From assembly GCF_000026945.1 (NCBI RefSeq), contig NC_012865.1, positions 744,001-808,000 on the forward strand: 64,000 bases of DNA. Direction: 5' to 3'. The DNA comes from Candida dubliniensis CD36 (lineage: Eukaryota > Ascomycota > Pichiomycetes > Serinales > Debaryomycetaceae). Position numbers and translations under genes: made by a program. The notes beneath the pieces were generated by a model. The model was not told the origin of the DNA, did not search any database, and saw only the letters and a program-made list of their open reading frames with translations. Below, piece after piece: positions 52,001 through 64,000 of this stretch. The first letter of the stretch is position 1. Each line of letters begins with the position of its first letter.

Positions 52001-52947
52001 CTCAAATGTCTACAAATCCAAGTGTCTTAGTTAGTGAAAGTAAGGTTACATTTACAAGTGACGGAGACAACCAAAGCGGCTCCCATGGATCACAGTCTAC
52101 TTACTTGAAATCAAGTATGGGCGTAAATTCTGGATCTACTACTTCAACTGAAATCGAAATTGTAACAACAAGTTCCACAAGCATTTTACCACCTGTTGCT
52201 CCTTCTAGTACTGTTTTAACTACTGAATCTACAAATACTATAGAACAACCTACCAGATCACCAACGATTTCAAACACAATCAATGAACTGATTTCTACTT
52301 CACAACCTATTGGCGGAAATGGTAACAATACTTCATTAACCAGTTCAGTTCCAACTGTGACAACAGATGCTTCAGCAACTGCAAATGGAGAAGACAACCG
52401 AACTGGTTCTCATGGATCATCATCCACTCATTTGAAATCAAGTATGGGTGAAAATTCTGAATCTACCACTTACACTGAAATTGAAGTTACTACAAGCAGT
52501 CCAACAGAATCCTCATCACCTATCGCTCCTTCTAGTACTGACGCAACTACTGAATCTACAAATACTATTGAACAACCTTCAATACTGCTAATTGTTTCAA
52601 GCACAATCGATGAACTGAATACTACTTCACAACCTACTCCCGAAAATGGTGGCAACACTTCATCAACTAATTCTGGTCCAGCTTTAACAACAGGTACTTC
52701 AGCATCTATGACTATTAATAGTGAAGTTGTTACTAGTGCATCAAACGATCAATCACATTCTAATTTTGCTACCAACGACAACATTATTGTATCTAATACC
52801 CCACAAACCACATTGAGTCAACAGGCGATCTCATCCTCACCTTCAACCAATACCTTAATTGTTTCCACATACGATGGTTCTGGTTCTATTATTCAACATT
52901 CTGCTTGGTTGTATGGTTTGATCACAGTATTGTCCTTGTTCATTTAG
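49060..52947 (+). CDS. Als adhesin (ALS1/3/5-like repeats), GPI-anchored
   Basis: The product is 1295 residues. Residues 1-17 form the signal peptide. Residues 18-316 are the Ig-like adhesion domain with the peptide-binding cavity, including the invariant Lys (mature K59, in MPCVFK). The Thr-rich T region (317-433) begins with IVIVATT at 325-331, exactly the amyloid-forming heptapeptide of the Als1/3/5 group. Eleven 36-residue repeats of the [20 protein letters not shown] type follow (about 440-827), then a Ser/Thr stalk containing a 109-residue duplication and a GPI signal ([16 protein letters not shown]). Als proteins mediate adhesion to host and abiotic surfaces and cell aggregation. CTG at 50356-50358 stands where C. 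albicans Als proteins have Ser. The second ALS gene lies 2.6 kb downstream in the same direction. Confidence 0.95.
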   Translation: MLQQFILLFVYLSVATAKTITGVFNSFDSLTWSNAANYAFKGPGYPTWNAVLGWSLDGTTADPGDTFTLIMPCVFKFITTQTSVDLTANGVKYATCLFYSGEEFTTFSSLTCTVNSALTSSVKAFGTVTLPISFNVGGTGSSVDLEDSKCFTAGTNTVTFTDGDNKVSTTVDFEKSTVDSTGYLTSSRLMPSLNKVTSLFVAPQCARGYTSGTIGFSSSNGGVSFDCSNVHVGITNGVNDWNFPVSSESFSYTKTCSSTGITITYRNVPAGYRPFIDAYITASDVNLYTLSYTNDYTCVGGSVQHKPFTLRWSGYKNGEAGSNGIVIVATTRTVTDSTTAVTTLPFNSDVDKTKTIEILQPIPTTTITTSYVGVTTSYLTKTAPIGETATVIVDVPYHTTTTVTSEWTGTITTTTTQTNPTDSIDTVVVQVPLPNPTVSTTEYWSQSFATTTTVTAPPGGTDTVIIREPPNHTVTTTEYWSQSYATTTTVTAPPGGTDTVIIREPPNHTVTTTEYWSQSYATTTTVTAPPGGTDTVIIREPPNPTVTTTEYWSQSFATTTTVTAPPGGTDTVIIREPPNHTVTTTEYWSQSYATTTTVTAPPGGTDTVIIREPPNHTVTTTEYWSQSYATTATVTAPPGGTDTVIIREPPNHTVTTTEYWSQSYATTATVTAPPGGTDTVIIREPPNHTVTTTEYWSQSYATTATVTAPPGGTDTVIIREPPNHTVTTTEYWSQSYATTATVTAPPGGTDTVIIREPPNHTVTTTEYWSQSYATTTTVTAPPGGTDTVIIREPPNHTVTTTEYWSQSFATTTTVTAPPGGTDTVIIYESMSSSKISISSDEISSIIPSFSRPHYVNSTTIESSSVNIPTSTDNDNVLLSSTTLFIESRTTTEMICSDDKGCSELSSSSGIVTNPDDSESSMVINTVHSTTTVSDLHSSTGGISATSSENSSESGVSISTDSSITTTHTSPNPLSTSMTSLTQMSTNPSVLVSESKVTFTSDGDNQSGSHGSQSTYLKSSMGVNSGSTTSTEIEIVTTSSTSILPPVAPSSTVLTTESTNTIEQPTRSPTISNTINELISTSQPIGGNGNNTSLTSSVPTVTTDASATANGEDNRTGSHGSSSTHLKSSMGENSESTTYTEIEVTTSSPTESSSPIAPSSTDATTESTNTIEQPSILLIVSSTIDELNTTSQPTPENGGNTSSTNSGPALTTGTSASMTINSEVVTSASNDQSHSNFATNDNIIVSNTPQTTLSQQAISSSPSTNTLIVSTYDGSGSIIQHSAWLYGLITVLSLFI
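50374..51537 (+). repeat. Eleven 108-bp tandem repeats of the first ALS gene
   Basis: The GAATA(C/T)TGGTC anchor recurs exactly every 108 bp from 50383 to 51463, giving 11 copies. Copies vary by few bases. Four adjacent copies (6-9) carry Thr-to-Ala in ATTATV, a sign of local unit duplication. Confidence 0.95.
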
Positions 52948-55528
52948 AGACTATATTCTAATCGTTACTTTTTTTGCTTGGTCAAGCTTTCATTTATTCT
53001 TTCTTCGTGTTTTGTTATTTTATTTATTCGGTTTACTTCATTAACATGTAAAATGTTTCATTAAGTATCTTTGGTGTTCTGAGATTAATTTTTTTTTTTT
53101 TTAGTGTTGTATATATATATATATATTGGTTTTCATTGAATTTTAGAAATATTACGATTAAAAATTACAATAAGATTCTTGTAGAATATATGTTTGTTTA
53201 GTAATATTTAGTTACTCTTTTTAAAAAGGAAGTAATTCTGTCACTGAATGTTTCACCAAGTACACATTTTTTGATTGCGAAAAGTAGTACCTGTTAAAAT
53301 GTTCTCTTAGAAGAAAATTGTTAGTACCCCATACCAAGAAATATGCAATTTGCATACACCTTACCACATAAATCAATATGACTTGAGTGCAATGCAAAGT
53401 AAGTTGAACAATTATTGACAAACATAGATCGTAGTAATCTAATTCAAGCAAAACAATTGCATACATAGACTTGGGGATATTCGGTTTATCTGCAAGTATC
53501 ATACAATAGTTTATTTTGTAAATCAAAACGGAAATATTTAAATAAGCTAAGTAAACGTTATGTCTAATTCATTTTTTTATTACATTTGACCAATAAGGCT
53601 TTGAACCCAATGTTAGTAAGTTTGTTTCTGGCCTTTTAAAGAAACACTAATCGAAATGAAGTATCCAAATTGCACGACAAATGTAATAATATAAAAACTC
53701 GATATAACAATATCCAGAATAAATATGTACATACACCAACCTGAGAAGAATACCGTTACAGATGAAAACTATATTGCCTTCTCCCATCATCATATGATGG
53801 CAAAAATAAACAATAAAAAAAAAACTTCGGCATGAACTTGGCTTTTTTTGATGAGTTAATTGTCTCTCTAGCCTTTGCGTAAGAACGATGTAGCGTTAAA
53901 TCACAAAATTTTAAAGCAATTACGTCATCATCATTGGTATTTTAACTTGAACAATTATTAATACATTTCCTTGACTCTCTATTCAGATTGTTAACAGACT
54001 AACAATGAAAGATTCGAAATCATTGGATCTCATGGATTAGCGGCTATGAAAGAAAGGGTCTTTAAATTAACAGTAGTTGAAGCTTATGTTTATTTTTTAT
54101 GTATCAACACTGAGGCAGAGTCTAGAATGTTGAATTACTTGTGGGATCCCATAAAGGCTTTGAAAACGGTTGCCACAAACCTACTCCGTGCAGAGAACAC
54201 TTTCATGTCTAGTATTCATTATGTAAAAAATTGACACAAGATTGTTCACAGTTCAATTAATATGATGAATAATGGTGGCTTGGTTTGGTTTCATTTGGCT
54301 CAGGAATTATCCGTTAGAGATTTTCCTCCTAGCTTCGAAGCGGAAAGAAAAAGTGAGATCTATTAAACTTTTCAACGTTCATACATTTGGACAGAAAAGA
54401 TCAAATTACAAAACATCGGCAGAAGTTTCCAGTGGATTGAAGGAATCTTTGTTTATGTCGATGACGAATTTTGAAGTATAAGAGTTGTTTTTTCTTTTTT
54501 TCTTTATCTGCTTTATTGTTTTTATTCATTTAAAAGAAATCCATCCAATACTGTTAATTTTTTTTAAAAAAAAACTAGTGACTTTAATATACTGAAAGAG
54601 ACATATATATATATATATATATGGCTAAGTATTTATTACACGTGGCCAAATAGAAAATGGGAAAGAATTGTATTTGTTGGACATCTTCTGCCATATTTCT
54701 ATGATAACTTTGAACACAAAGGATCGTTGTAGAAAACAATGTAGTCAAGCACCTTTTCGTGAACAGCCAATCAGAAATTAGATTGTTGCATATTTTTCCC
54801 ATTGTAATGTATAACGATTTTGATACTGCAAACTGCAGATGCTCTAGTACATGTTTATCATCATCACCTCATTGAGCCCATGAAAGTATTGATATTGTTC
54901 GGATTTATAATACTGAACCGGAAAGGGAAAAAAAAAAAAGGAAAGAATTTAAATTCCGAAGATCCGCGCACAGTAGGCTTAAAATAGAAGATAGAATCAA
55001 CTTTCTTCTTCTTTTCCTCATTTGATAGGTCATATGAAAACTAAGCAAGAGTATACATTAAGTAATCAATAAATGGAAATTGTACCGAAATTGACAGTAA
55101 TAACAACAATTCTATAATGTCGTTTATTTGAAAATTTGTACAACATGTTGCTTAATTTCTATTGTCCTCCGTCATTTAATGCCAACCTTCATCCTGCAGT
55201 GACTTTGAATAAAGGAAACCGGAAATTGCTGTTCTTATTAATCCAATTTGTGTTATTGTTTTAAACTTCCCAGATGCTATGTGCATCTTCTTTATCAGAA
55301 ATGAACGGGTGGCTTGATCCTTACTGTCTGCAGCAACCATTAGATATGTTATTAAGTGATGCTTAATTGAAAATCATCTGAATTCGTGAGGGAAAAGGGA
55401 AGACTAGAAAGGCTCTCAGCATTTCTAAAAGAAACTATATAATAGGCATAAATTTCCATGCAAAGGGACATTTGTTACAATTATTTTATTCTTGTTGTTT
55501 CAAAACCCTTAATCACCAAGAATTTCAA
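52948..55528. other. 2.6 kb region between the two ALS genes
   Basis: No gene is seen. It holds the terminator of the first ALS gene and the promoter of the second. TA runs lie at 53109-53126 and 54603-54623. The short open frames show no family features. Confidence 0.5.
55436..55443 (+). promoter_or_regulatory. TATA-like element of the second ALS gene
   Basis: TATATAAT lies 93 nt upstream of the ATG at 55529, at a position equivalent to the TATAAAAG of the first ALS gene. It is weaker than that element. Confidence 0.45.
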
Positions 55529-58500
55529 ATGCTCCAACAATTTGTATTGTTATTCATATATCTGACAATTGCGACCGCAAAGACAATTACCGGTGTTTTT
55601 AACAGTTTTGACTCATTGACATGGACTAACTCCGGTAATTATGGCTTCAAAGGACCAGAGACTCCCACTTGGAATGCAGTTTTAGGCTGGTCTTTAAATA
55701 GTACTATTGCAGACCCAGGTGACACATTTACTTTGATCATGCCATGTGTATTCAAATTCATAACCACCCAAACATCTGTTGATTTGACTGTTGATGGTGT
55801 TAATTATGCTACATGTCTGTTTTATTCAGGTGAAGAATTTACGACCTTTTCATCCTTAACATGTACCGTGAACAATGTTTTGACGCCATATGCTATGGCT
55901 TCGGGTACCGTTACTTTACCCATCTCATTCAACGTAGGTGGATCAGGCTCATCGGTTGATTTGGAAGATTCTAAATGTTTTACTGCTGGTACCAACACAG
56001 TTACATTCAATGATGGTGATACAAAGATTTCTACTACTGTTGATTTTGATGCATCTCCAGTAGCTTCCAGTGGCTACATTACAAGCTCACGGATTATTCC
56101 AAGTCTTAATAAAGTTTCAAGTCTTTATGTGGTGCCAGAATGTGAAAGCGGTTATGCATTTGGTGTAATGGGGTTTGTAGCTAGCAACGGTGCTACTATT
56201 GATTGCTCAAATGTTCATATTGGTATATCAAAAGGTTTGAATGATTGGAATTTTCCAGTGTCATCAGAATCGTTTTCTTACACCAAAACCTGTACGTCAG
56301 CCAGTATTACAGTTGAATTCCAGAATGTTCCAGCTGGATATCGTCCGTTTGTTGATACGTATATTTCTGCAGAAAATGTGGGTAGATACACCTTGACGTA
56401 TGCTAATGACTATACCTGTAACAATGGCTACTCTGTAGTTGATCCATTTACCTTAACATGGTGGGGATATAAGAATAGTGAGGCAGATTCTGATGGTGCT
56501 ATAATCGTAGTTACAACCAAAACTGTTACAGACAGTACTACAGTTGTGACTACTTTACCTTTCAATCCAAGTGTCGATAAAACCGAAACAATTGAAGTTT
56601 TGCAACCCATTCCCACAACTACAATTACAACTTCATACATTGGTGTTTCAACTTCGTATCAAACAGAAACAGTAGCTATCGGTGGTACTGCAACAGTTAT
56701 TGTTGATATTCCCTATCATATCACTACTACAGTCACTAGCTTTTGGACAGGGTCAGTTACGACAACTACTACTCATACTAATCCTACTGATTCTATAGAT
56801 ACCGTTATTGTACAAGTTCCACTGCCTACAACTATAACTAAAACTGAATTTTGGTCAGAATCGTATGCAACTACAACCACTATTACTAATCCACCAGATG
56901 GTACCAACACTGTCATTATCAAAGAACCACCCAATCCTACTGTGACTACAACCGAGTTTTGGTCAGAGTCGTATGCTACTACTACCACGATCACGAATCC
57001 ACCAGATGGCACTAATAGTGTGATTATCAGAGAACCACCCAATCCTACTGTGACTACAACCGAGTTTTGGTCAGAGTCGTATGCTACTACTACCACGATC
57101 ACGAATCCACCAGATGGCACTAATAGTGTGATTATCAGAGAACCACTCAATCCTACTGTGACTACAACCGAGTTTTGGTCAGAGTCGTATGCTACTACTA
57201 CCACGATCACGAATCCACCAGATGGTACCAACTCTGTCATTGTTAAGGAGCCACCCAATCCTACTGTGACTACAACCGAGTTTTGGTCAGAGTCGTATGC
57301 TACTACTACCACGATCACGAATCCACCAGATGGCACTAATAGTGTGATTATCAGAGAACCACTCAATCCTACTGTGACTACAACCGAGTTTTGGTCAGAG
57401 TCGTATGCTACTACTACCACGATCACGAATCCACCAGATGGCACTAATAGTGTGATTATCAGAGAACCACTCAATCCTACTGTGACTACAACCGAGTTTT
57501 GGTCAGAGTCGTATGCTACTACTACCACGATCACGAATCCACCAGATGGCACTAATAGTGTGATTATCAGAGAACCACTCAATCCTACTGTGACTACAAC
57601 CGAATTTTGGTCAGAGTCGTATGCTACTACTACCACGATCACGAATCCACCAGATGGTACCAACTCTGTCATTGTTAAGGAGCCACCCAATCCTACTGTG
57701 ACTACAACCGAGTTTTGGTCAGAGTCGTATGCTACTACTACCACGATCACGAATCCACCAGATGGTACCAACTCTGTCATTGTTAAGGAGCCACCCAATC
57801 CTACTGTGACTACAACCGAGTTTTGGTCAGAGTCGTATGCTACTACAACCACTATTACTAATCCACCAGATGGCACTAATAGTGTGATTATCAGAGAACC
57901 ACCCAATCCTACTGTGACTACAACCGAATTTTGGTCAGAGTCGTATGCTACTACTACCACGATCACGAATCCACCAGATGGCACTAATAGTGTGATTATC
58001 AGAGAACCACCCAATCCTACTGTGACTACAACCGAATTTTGGTCAGAATCGTATGCAACTACAACCACTATTACTAATCCACCAGATGGCACTAATAGTG
58101 TGATTATCAGAGAACCACTCAATCCTACTGTGACTACAACCGAGTTTTGGTCAGAGTCGTATGCTACTACTACCACGATCACGAATCCACCAGATGGCAC
58201 TAATAGTGTGATTATCAGAGAACCACCCAATCCTACTGTGACTACAACCGAGTTTTGGTCAGAGTCGTATGCTACTACTACCACGATCACGAATCCACCA
58301 GATGGTACCAACTCTGTCATTGTTAAGGAGCCACCCAATCCTACTGTGACTACAACCGAGTTTTGGTCAGAGTCGTATGCTACTACTACCACGATCACGA
58401 ATCCACCACATGGTACTGATACTATAATTTTTCGTAAAAAGGTTTTCAGTTCTGATTCATCAACAGATAAAGTGAATAGCGTGACAATCCTCTCATCAAC

Positions 58501-61270
58501 TCCCGATGAGAAGCTGGTATCTAATATATCTACTTTTTCAAGTGATCCTGATTCTACATTTTTTGTGTCAACGTCCATTCCAGTTTCTGTTTCAAATGAA
58601 AGTAACACTCAGTATTCTTTCAGCACAGTTGACAAAACATCTTTAGATTCTGACGTGCCTTCCTTCACTGGGATGGGATTTTTGTCTAGTTACACAACAG
58701 CAAGCATTACACCAAGTATATCAAGTTTTGAATCAAAGGTATTTTCTTCATCAGAAGCACAACCTAATTTAGACTCTTATTCAAGTGATACTTTTGTTAC
58801 TTCGATTTCGGTTATAACGGAAGCATCTTACGACAAAAGTTCCACTAGTGTATCATCGACATTCTCAACCTTGCATTTTTCTTCATACTCCTGGTCATCA
58901 AGTTCCATTTCACCCTTTACTCGTCCACATTATGTCAACTTCACGACCTCCATTTTACCAAGATTTGAATCATCTTCTGCTTACTCATCAACTGCTAGTG
59001 CTGTCACTTCCATTGATACTAATATTGATACATCACTGTCTACGACTTTGGTGGCACAATCAAGTTCTGACTCAGAAGCACAATGTAATGATATCGGTGG
59101 TTGTACTAGTGTTACACAGTCTTCTGATATAATGGTAACACCAAGCAAGAGTGGTAGAATGGTCATATCAAACTCTGCCCATTTAACGATCACGCACCTA
59201 TACTCGGAATCGGAATCAGAATTGACATCTGGTGCTATTCAAACTGAATCAACTGATTGGTCTTTAATATCAGGAAAGTCAAATAAACCAGAATTCACTA
59301 GTACAATTTCAGAGGAAAGCTCATATTCGTTATCTGACCCGACAACTTCATCAACTGGATACCCAATTCTGTTTAAAAGTGAAAAGGAAAGCCATACCAG
59401 TTCCTATGCTTCAAGAATATCTTCTTACGAAACAAGTGTTGAAGTAAGCATCAGCTCTAGCGTTTCGTCGGAAAAGGAAATTGGCTCTACCGATAAATCT
59501 GTTATTTCGTCAGTTACTGTTTTTCCAAGCTCTGGAACAACTTTTAAATCAACAACTGGTACGACATCAATTTCTGAATCCACAACTACTGGGACACCGT
59601 CTTTTGTGTCTTTAACTACTCGATTAAACATAACCAAAACAACCAGTGCTGAGACATCAGCTTTTGATGAACTGAGCTTTAAAAGCTCAGTCGTTAAAGT
59701 GTCATCTTCAGAATTAATAAGTAAAGAAGCAACTACAGAAGCATCATCATTTGTGTCAGCGACCACTGATTTAGATACAACTGGTATAACCATTGAAACT
59801 TCTGTTTCTGGTGAACTGAGCTCTGAATCGTTGTCAGAACTGATAACCAAAGCAGCAGTCCCTAGAATAAGGTCTTCTGGTTTCGCAACTAGCAGCTCCA
59901 CAACTATTGAATCCACAATTTCTGAATCATCAATAATTGCTGTTTCATCATCATTTTTGTCAACAACTACCACATTAAATACAGCTGGAACAACAACAAT
60001 CGAAACACCAGTCATTAAGAAGCTGGGCTCTGGATTATCAACCCTTAAAGTCACGTCATCAGAATCGGTAAGCAAAAGAGAAACTACTGAAACAATTTTA
60101 ACTAGATCTACAGCTACTGAATTGACTTTCACTGGATCACCTTCTTTTATATTGACAACTACCGACTTGGACATAACTAAAACAACAATTACTGAAGCTT
60201 CAGCTACTAGGGAATTAACCTCTAGATCATTAGTCGTCAGTACCTCGTCACTAAGTAAAGGAGAACCTACTGGAACCATAACTTCTGGATTGTCAGCTTC
60301 CCAATCATTAACAACTACAAAAGCATCCAATGGCACGACTACTGAAATATCTTCTACAGAGTCATTAACCACAGACATTCAAAGTTTTACATCAATAACA
60401 GCTGAACAAGAAAATTCTGAAACACAACGCTTTGAGTCAAAAACAAATGGAGAGCCATATTCAGAAACACAGAGTACTGAATCGTCTACAGCTAACTCAC
60501 AAGCTTCTAGAACTGGGTATTCCAAGTTTCTGATCCTGGAATCGGTAATATCAAAAGATGAACGTACCTTAATGTCGACCATCGAGCATTCAATTACTAC
60601 CCAAACATCCACTCAATATCAAGATTGTTCGTCAACTCCAGAAGTGCCAATTTCTGAAGAATCCGGCAGCAAACTATCAATCACTGACAGCAAGACTGAT
60701 CAATCAGCAACTCGACTTAGCACTCAGTTTGATGGTATTGAAACGCTGACATTTTCAAACACATCAGTGGCCTTAAAGTATTCAAAAACACATTCAGACT
60801 TGGTTAATTCTAATGAAGTCATTGGTTCTTCAACAAAAGCAGGTTTTAATGTGATGACAAAAACTTCAATTTCCCACACAACATATTCTGCATTGAATCC
60901 ATCTGTTTCTTTTGATACGACTGTTTTATCTTCGACCACATTAGATGATTCTACTACCACTTTTAGTTCCATAGCTGTCAATACTCAAGGCACATTAAAC
61001 TCCTCAATTATCGACAAACACTTACACGGATTTGCAACTATTAGCATTGGATCAAATGGTGGACATTCCCATTCTAGCACGACTTCAACATCTGCTATTA
61101 CAGATAACAACAGCTTCACATTTAATACTCAACAGACTACATTGAGTCAGCTGGTGGCTTCATCTTTACCCAACACAGTTATTGCCACTACATATGATGG
61201 CTCTGGTTCTACTATCCAACATTCTGCTTGGTTCTATAGATTGATTACAATCTTATTCTTGTTTATTTAG
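55529..61270 (+). CDS. Als adhesin (ALS2/4/9-like repeats), GPI-anchored
   Basis: The product is 1913 residues from the ATG at 55529; an in-frame ATG at 55472 would put 19 residues before the signal peptide [17 protein letters not shown]. The adhesion domain (18-315) keeps the MPCVFK lysine. The T region has AIIVVTT (324-330) where the other protein has IVIVATT. Fifteen 36-residue repeats of the [19 protein letters not shown] type span about 440-970. A stalk of about 920 Ser/Thr-rich residues follows with four degenerate units of 50-60 residues, then the GPI signal ([16 protein letters not shown]). Its repeat class is that of the C. albicans Als2/4/9 group, so the pair is not a simple recent duplication of one gene. 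CTG at 56822-56824 again stands for Ser. Confidence 0.95.
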   Translation: MLQQFVLLFIYLTIATAKTITGVFNSFDSLTWTNSGNYGFKGPETPTWNAVLGWSLNSTIADPGDTFTLIMPCVFKFITTQTSVDLTVDGVNYATCLFYSGEEFTTFSSLTCTVNNVLTPYAMASGTVTLPISFNVGGSGSSVDLEDSKCFTAGTNTVTFNDGDTKISTTVDFDASPVASSGYITSSRIIPSLNKVSSLYVVPECESGYAFGVMGFVASNGATIDCSNVHIGISKGLNDWNFPVSSESFSYTKTCTSASITVEFQNVPAGYRPFVDTYISAENVGRYTLTYANDYTCNNGYSVVDPFTLTWWGYKNSEADSDGAIIVVTTKTVTDSTTVVTTLPFNPSVDKTETIEVLQPIPTTTITTSYIGVSTSYQTETVAIGGTATVIVDIPYHITTTVTSFWTGSVTTTTTHTNPTDSIDTVIVQVPLPTTITKTEFWSESYATTTTITNPPDGTNTVIIKEPPNPTVTTTEFWSESYATTTTITNPPDGTNSVIIREPPNPTVTTTEFWSESYATTTTITNPPDGTNSVIIREPLNPTVTTTEFWSESYATTTTITNPPDGTNSVIVKEPPNPTVTTTEFWSESYATTTTITNPPDGTNSVIIREPLNPTVTTTEFWSESYATTTTITNPPDGTNSVIIREPLNPTVTTTEFWSESYATTTTITNPPDGTNSVIIREPLNPTVTTTEFWSESYATTTTITNPPDGTNSVIVKEPPNPTVTTTEFWSESYATTTTITNPPDGTNSVIVKEPPNPTVTTTEFWSESYATTTTITNPPDGTNSVIIREPPNPTVTTTEFWSESYATTTTITNPPDGTNSVIIREPPNPTVTTTEFWSESYATTTTITNPPDGTNSVIIREPLNPTVTTTEFWSESYATTTTITNPPDGTNSVIIREPPNPTVTTTEFWSESYATTTTITNPPDGTNSVIVKEPPNPTVTTTEFWSESYATTTTITNPPHGTDTIIFRKKVFSSDSSTDKVNSVTILSSTPDEKLVSNISTFSSDPDSTFFVSTSIPVSVSNESNTQYSFSTVDKTSLDSDVPSFTGMGFLSSYTTASITPSISSFESKVFSSSEAQPNLDSYSSDTFVTSISVITEASYDKSSTSVSSTFSTLHFSSYSWSSSSISPFTRPHYVNFTTSILPRFESSSAYSSTASAVTSIDTNIDTSLSTTLVAQSSSDSEAQCNDIGGCTSVTQSSDIMVTPSKSGRMVISNSAHLTITHLYSESESELTSGAIQTESTDWSLISGKSNKPEFTSTISEESSYSLSDPTTSSTGYPILFKSEKESHTSSYASRISSYETSVEVSISSSVSSEKEIGSTDKSVISSVTVFPSSGTTFKSTTGTTSISESTTTGTPSFVSLTTRLNITKTTSAETSAFDELSFKSSVVKVSSSELISKEATTEASSFVSATTDLDTTGITIETSVSGELSSESLSELITKAAVPRIRSSGFATSSSTTIESTISESSIIAVSSSFLSTTTTLNTAGTTTIETPVIKKLGSGLSTLKVTSSESVSKRETTETILTRSTATELTFTGSPSFILTTTDLDITKTTITEASATRELTSRSLVVSTSSLSKGEPTGTITSGLSASQSLTTTKASNGTTTEISSTESLTTDIQSFTSITAEQENSETQRFESKTNGEPYSETQSTESSTANSQASRTGYSKFLILESVISKDERTLMSTIEHSITTQTSTQYQDCSSTPEVPISEESGSKLSITDSKTDQSATRLSTQFDGIETLTFSNTSVALKYSKTHSDLVNSNEVIGSSTKAGFNVMTKTSISHTTYSALNPSVSFDTTVLSSTTLDDSTTTFSSIAVNTQGTLNSSIIDKHLHGFATISIGSNGGHSHSSTTSTSAITDNNSFTFNTQQTTLSQLVASSLPNTVIATTYDGSGSTIQHSAWFYRLITILFLFI
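56840..58435 (+). repeat. Fifteen 108-bp tandem repeats of the second ALS gene
   Basis: The GA(A/G)TTTTGGTCAGA anchor recurs every 108 bp from 56846 to 58358. The copies are nearly identical and fall into a few sub-types (REPPN, REPLN, KEPPN; GTNS, GTNT), arranged in blocks. That points to repeat turnover by recombination. Confidence 0.95.
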
Positions 61271-62002
61271 TGACTATACTGTCATAAGATTCTTTGAATA
61301 TCGGTTTATTTTTTTTTTCTTCGTGATATTGTTATTTTTCGTATTTTCGGTTTATTGTTTGCTATTATTATTGTTATTATTATTGTTTTTATAGAACATA
61401 GAGATTGCATAGTATAGACTTGTTTAGTAGAAGTGCGTTCGTTGTAAAGATAGTGAGTTCATTAGTTATACTTCATTTTTGTCTCGTTAATCAAACTACT
61501 CATTTTAGTAAACAATCAATAGTGTGTGTTGGTTACCCGAAAACTTCAATTATTTGGGTGTCAACAAAGAAAGCAAAAGATTAAATAAGTAGGCAAATAC
61601 CACCACTAATAAAATTGTAAAAAAAAAAAAAAAATACCTAATAGAATCTATACGTAAAGTTGTTTCAAACGGGTTATTTAAAAATTCTGTAACCAATATT
61701 CAAATAATACAGAACAATAGTATGACTCAAACACGAAATAAGTAAAATTGCTTTCCCCTTATCTTTCTGTTGTTATCTCTTATCTATTTGATAAAGTGAA
61801 GTAAACTTTTAGATGTTTTTTAAAAAGTTGATAGAAAAAAAAAAAAAAAAAAAAAAAAAAAGACACAGATTTCAAAAATGTCGCATGAGTCGCGTTACTT
61901 GAAAGACATTTTTTTTTTCAAGATTTTTTATTCTCTAGTTTTTTTTAAAAGTTACTCATCATATTTAATACCACCCATTCCTTTTTTAAATACTTTAGGT
62001 AT
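61271..62002. promoter_or_regulatory. Upstream region of ALA1
   Basis: 732 bp with poly-A (61619-61635 and 61833-61861) and poly-T tracts. No gene is seen. It contains the terminator of the second ALS gene and the ALA1 promoter. The ALA1 frame is open back to 61949, so a non-ATG start is conceivable. Confidence 0.5.
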
Positions 62003-64000
62003 ATGATAAAGACATTGTTCCGAAGAATGTCAAGTAATACCACTATACCAACTCCTAACGGGTCCAATCATTGGACAGCTTCTAAAGTTAGATCTACATT
62101 TTTAGATTATTTCAAACAACAGCAACACACTTATGTCCCATCTTCATCAGTTGTTCCTCACAATGACCCAACTTTATTATTTGCCAATGCTGGTATGAAC
62201 CAATATAAACCAATTTTTTTGGGTACAGTTGATCCAGCTAGTGATTTTGCCAGTTTGAAAAGAGCTGCTAATTCTCAAAAATGTATTAGAGCTGGTGGTA
62301 AACATAATGATTTAGAAGATGTTGGTAGAGATTCTTACCATCATACTTTTTTCGAAATGCTTGGTAATTGGTCATTTGGTGATTATTTCAAAAAAGAGGC
62401 CATTGATTATTCATGGGAATTGTTGACCAAAGTTTATGGATTAAAAGAAGATAGATTGTATGTCACTTATTTTGGTGGTGATGAGAAGCAAGGATTAGAA
62501 CCAGATTTAGAAGCCAAAAATTTTTGGTTGAAAGTAGGTGTTCCAGAGGATCATATTTTGCCAGGTTCAGTTAAAGATAATTTTTGGGAAATGGGTGATC
62601 AAGGTCCATGTGGTCCATGTAGTGAAATTCATTATGATAGAATTGGGGGGAGAAATGCTTCTGATTTGGTCAACATGGATGACCCTAATGTGATTGAGGT
62701 TTGGAATGTTGTTTTCATTCAATATAATCGTGAAGCTGATGGGAACTTGCGTACCTTGCCAAACAAACACATTGATACTGGTATGGGATTTGAAAGATTA
62801 GTTTCAATTTTACAAAACAAATTTTCAAATTACGATACTGATGTGTTTTTACCAATTTTCGACAAAATCAGAGAAATTACTGGTGTTAGACCATATACAG
62901 GAAAGTTTGGTAATGAAGATAAAGATGGTATAGATACTGCTTATAGAGTTATTGCTGATCATGTTAGAACTTTGACATTTGCTATTTGTGATGGTGGTGT
63001 TCCTAACAATGAAGGTAGAGGTTATGTTTTGAGAAGAATTTTGAGAAGAGGTTCTCGTTATGTTCGTAAATATATGAATTACCCAATTGGTGGATTTTTC
63101 CAACAATTAGTCGATGTTGTTATTGAACAAAACAAGGAAATTTTCCCAGAAATCTCCAGTGGTGCCCAAGATTTGAAGGAAATCTTAAACGAAGAAGAAT
63201 TGTCATTTGCAAAGACTTTAGATCGTGGTGAAAAATTGTTTGAACAATATGCTATTATTGCTTCCAAGACTCCAGAACAAACTTTGTCTGGTAAAGATGT
63301 TTGGAGATTGTATGATACCTATGGGTTCCCTGTTGATTTAACAAGATTAATGGCTGAAGAAGCTGGCTTGAAAATTGATGAAGACGGGTTTGAACGTGCT
63401 AAAGAAGAATCTAGAGAAGCCTCAAAGGGGAGTGGTACCAAAGATGGTAAAACTTTAGTCAAGTTAGATGTTCATGCTCTTTCTGAATTGGATCAAAATG
63501 ATACCATTCCTAAGACCAATGATGAATTTAAATATGGTCTTGAAAATGTCAAGGCTAAAGTTGTTGGTATTTATGATGGTTCCAAGTTTGTTGAGTCTAT
63601 AGAAGATCCAAGTATCCAATATGGTATATTGTTGGATAAAACCCCATTTTATGCTGAACAAGGTGGTCAAGAATATGATACTGGTAAATTAGTAATTGAT
63701 GGGAAACTGGAATTCAATGTTGCTAATGTTCAAGTTTATGCTGGTTATGTGTTACACACTGGTAACATTGTTGATGGGAAATTAAATGTTGGTGATGAAA
63801 TCATTGCTACTTATGATGAATTGAGAAGATGGCCAATTAGAAATAACCACACTGGTACTCATATTTTGAACTTTGCCTTGAGAGAAGTTCTTGGTGATGG
63901 TGTTGATCAAAAAGGTTCATTGGTTGCTCCAGAAAAATTAAGATTTGATTTCAGTTATAAACAAGCTGTTACACCTAAAGAATTGGAAAAGATCGAAGCT
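62003..64000 (+). CDS. ALA1: Alanyl-tRNA synthetase (5' part, cut by window end)
   Basis: 666 codons are present; the C-terminus is outside the window. Class II features are [20 protein letters not shown] (motif 1/2 region), [14 protein letters not shown], the active-site segment [15 protein letters not shown], and the start of the editing domain, [15 protein letters not shown] (HxxxH). Two in-frame ATGs occur: 62003 (MIKTLFRRM) and 62027 ([10 protein letters not shown]). The first adds eight residues with a basic, hydrophobic character and would suit a mitochondrial form. The second gives a cytosolic form. A single gene serving both compartments is known for yeast ALA1, where a non-AUG start makes the mitochondrial form. 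Confidence 0.95.
   Translation, partial: MIKTLFRRMSSNTTIPTPNGSNHWTASKVRSTFLDYFKQQQHTYVPSSSVVPHNDPTLLFANAGMNQYKPIFLGTVDPASDFASLKRAANSQKCIRAGGKHNDLEDVGRDSYHHTFFEMLGNWSFGDYFKKEAIDYSWELLTKVYGLKEDRLYVTYFGGDEKQGLEPDLEAKNFWLKVGVPEDHILPGSVKDNFWEMGDQGPCGPCSEIHYDRIGGRNASDLVNMDDPNVIEVWNVVFIQYNREADGNLRTLPNKHIDTGMGFERLVSILQNKFSNYDTDVFLPIFDKIREITGVRPYTGKFGNEDKDGIDTAYRVIADHVRTLTFAICDGGVPNNEGRGYVLRRILRRGSRYVRKYMNYPIGGFFQQLVDVVIEQNKEIFPEISSGAQDLKEILNEEELSFAKTLDRGEKLFEQYAIIASKTPEQTLSGKDVWRLYDTYGFPVDLTRLMAEEAGLKIDEDGFERAKEESREASKGSGTKDGKTLVKLDVHALSELDQNDTIPKTNDEFKYGLENVKAKVVGIYDGSKFVESIEDPSIQYGILLDKTPFYAEQGGQEYDTGKLVIDGKLEFNVANVQVYAGYVLHTGNIVDGKLNVGDEIIATYDELRRWPIRNNHTGTHILNFALREVLGDGVDQKGSLVAPEKLRFDFSYKQAVTPKELEKIEA

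Noticed and set aside
56773..58608. 611-codon minus-strand frame across the second ALS repeats
   Set aside because: It is the antisense shadow of the 108-bp array; its Val/Gly repeat mirrors the sense repeats.
1..64000. tRNA, rRNA or centromere-like features
   Set aside because: I scanned for B-box-like GTTCRANNC and cloverleaf stems and found none convincing. No rDNA-like or long inverted repeat was seen.

Overview
This window is nuclear DNA of a CTG-clade yeast, very probably Candida dubliniensis or a close relative of Candida albicans. The evidence is AT-rich DNA full of microsatellites, almost intronless genes, one long intron with GTATGT and TACTAAC signals, two ALS adhesin genes, and CTG codons at positions where relatives carry Ser. 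The order ADO1, REB1, POX1-3, CYP52, POP2, ALS, ALS, ALA1 matches what I remember of C. albicans chromosome 6. The ALS sequences differ from the C. albicans alleles I remember, so C. dubliniensis is my first guess. The species is inferred, not proven. Protein descriptions that mention Leu at a CTG codon should be read as Ser.

Layout. 0-9 kb: adenosine kinase, a secreted Ser/Thr-rich wall protein whose GPI tail lies in another frame, a 2 kb microsatellite-rich gap and an F-box protein. 9.4-15.5 kb: a minus-strand Ty3/gypsy-like retrotransposon with matching 5-bp target duplications. Its gag is open, its pol is heavily damaged, the integrase core is deleted, and two other solo LTRs are nested in its 5' LTR. 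15.6-23 kb: FIG4, a small unknown protein, an MFS monocarboxylate-type transporter and REB1. 24-37 kb: POX1-3, a small secreted protein, CCZ1, a START-like DUF3074 protein, a CYP52 monooxygenase and a zinc-cluster regulator. 37-45 kb: the divergent FDC1/PAD1 pair, NOG2 with a 596-nt intron, POP2 and a Cdc50/Lem3 family protein. 49-61 kb: two tandem ALS adhesin genes. 62-64 kb: ALA1, cut by the window end.

Functional groupings. CYP52 (terminal hydroxylation) and POX1-3 (first step of peroxisomal beta-oxidation) are two parts of alkane and fatty-acid use within 8 kb. FDC1 and PAD1 act together, since PAD1 makes the prenylated flavin that FDC1 needs. FIG4, CCZ1 and the Cdc50 protein all act on endosomal, vacuolar or membrane-lipid biology but are not obviously co-regulated. 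The ALS pair, the 743-residue wall protein and the 184-residue secreted protein are surface or secreted products.

I found no tRNA, rRNA or CRISPR array, and nothing that I would call a wholly new multi-gene system. The points most worth a second look are the nested-LTR retroelement with a canonical -1 slippery site, the detached GPI tail, the NOG2 intron as a likely snoRNA host, the degenerate POP2 active site, the different amyloid segments of the two Als proteins, and an isolated two-arm hairpin at 33 kb.
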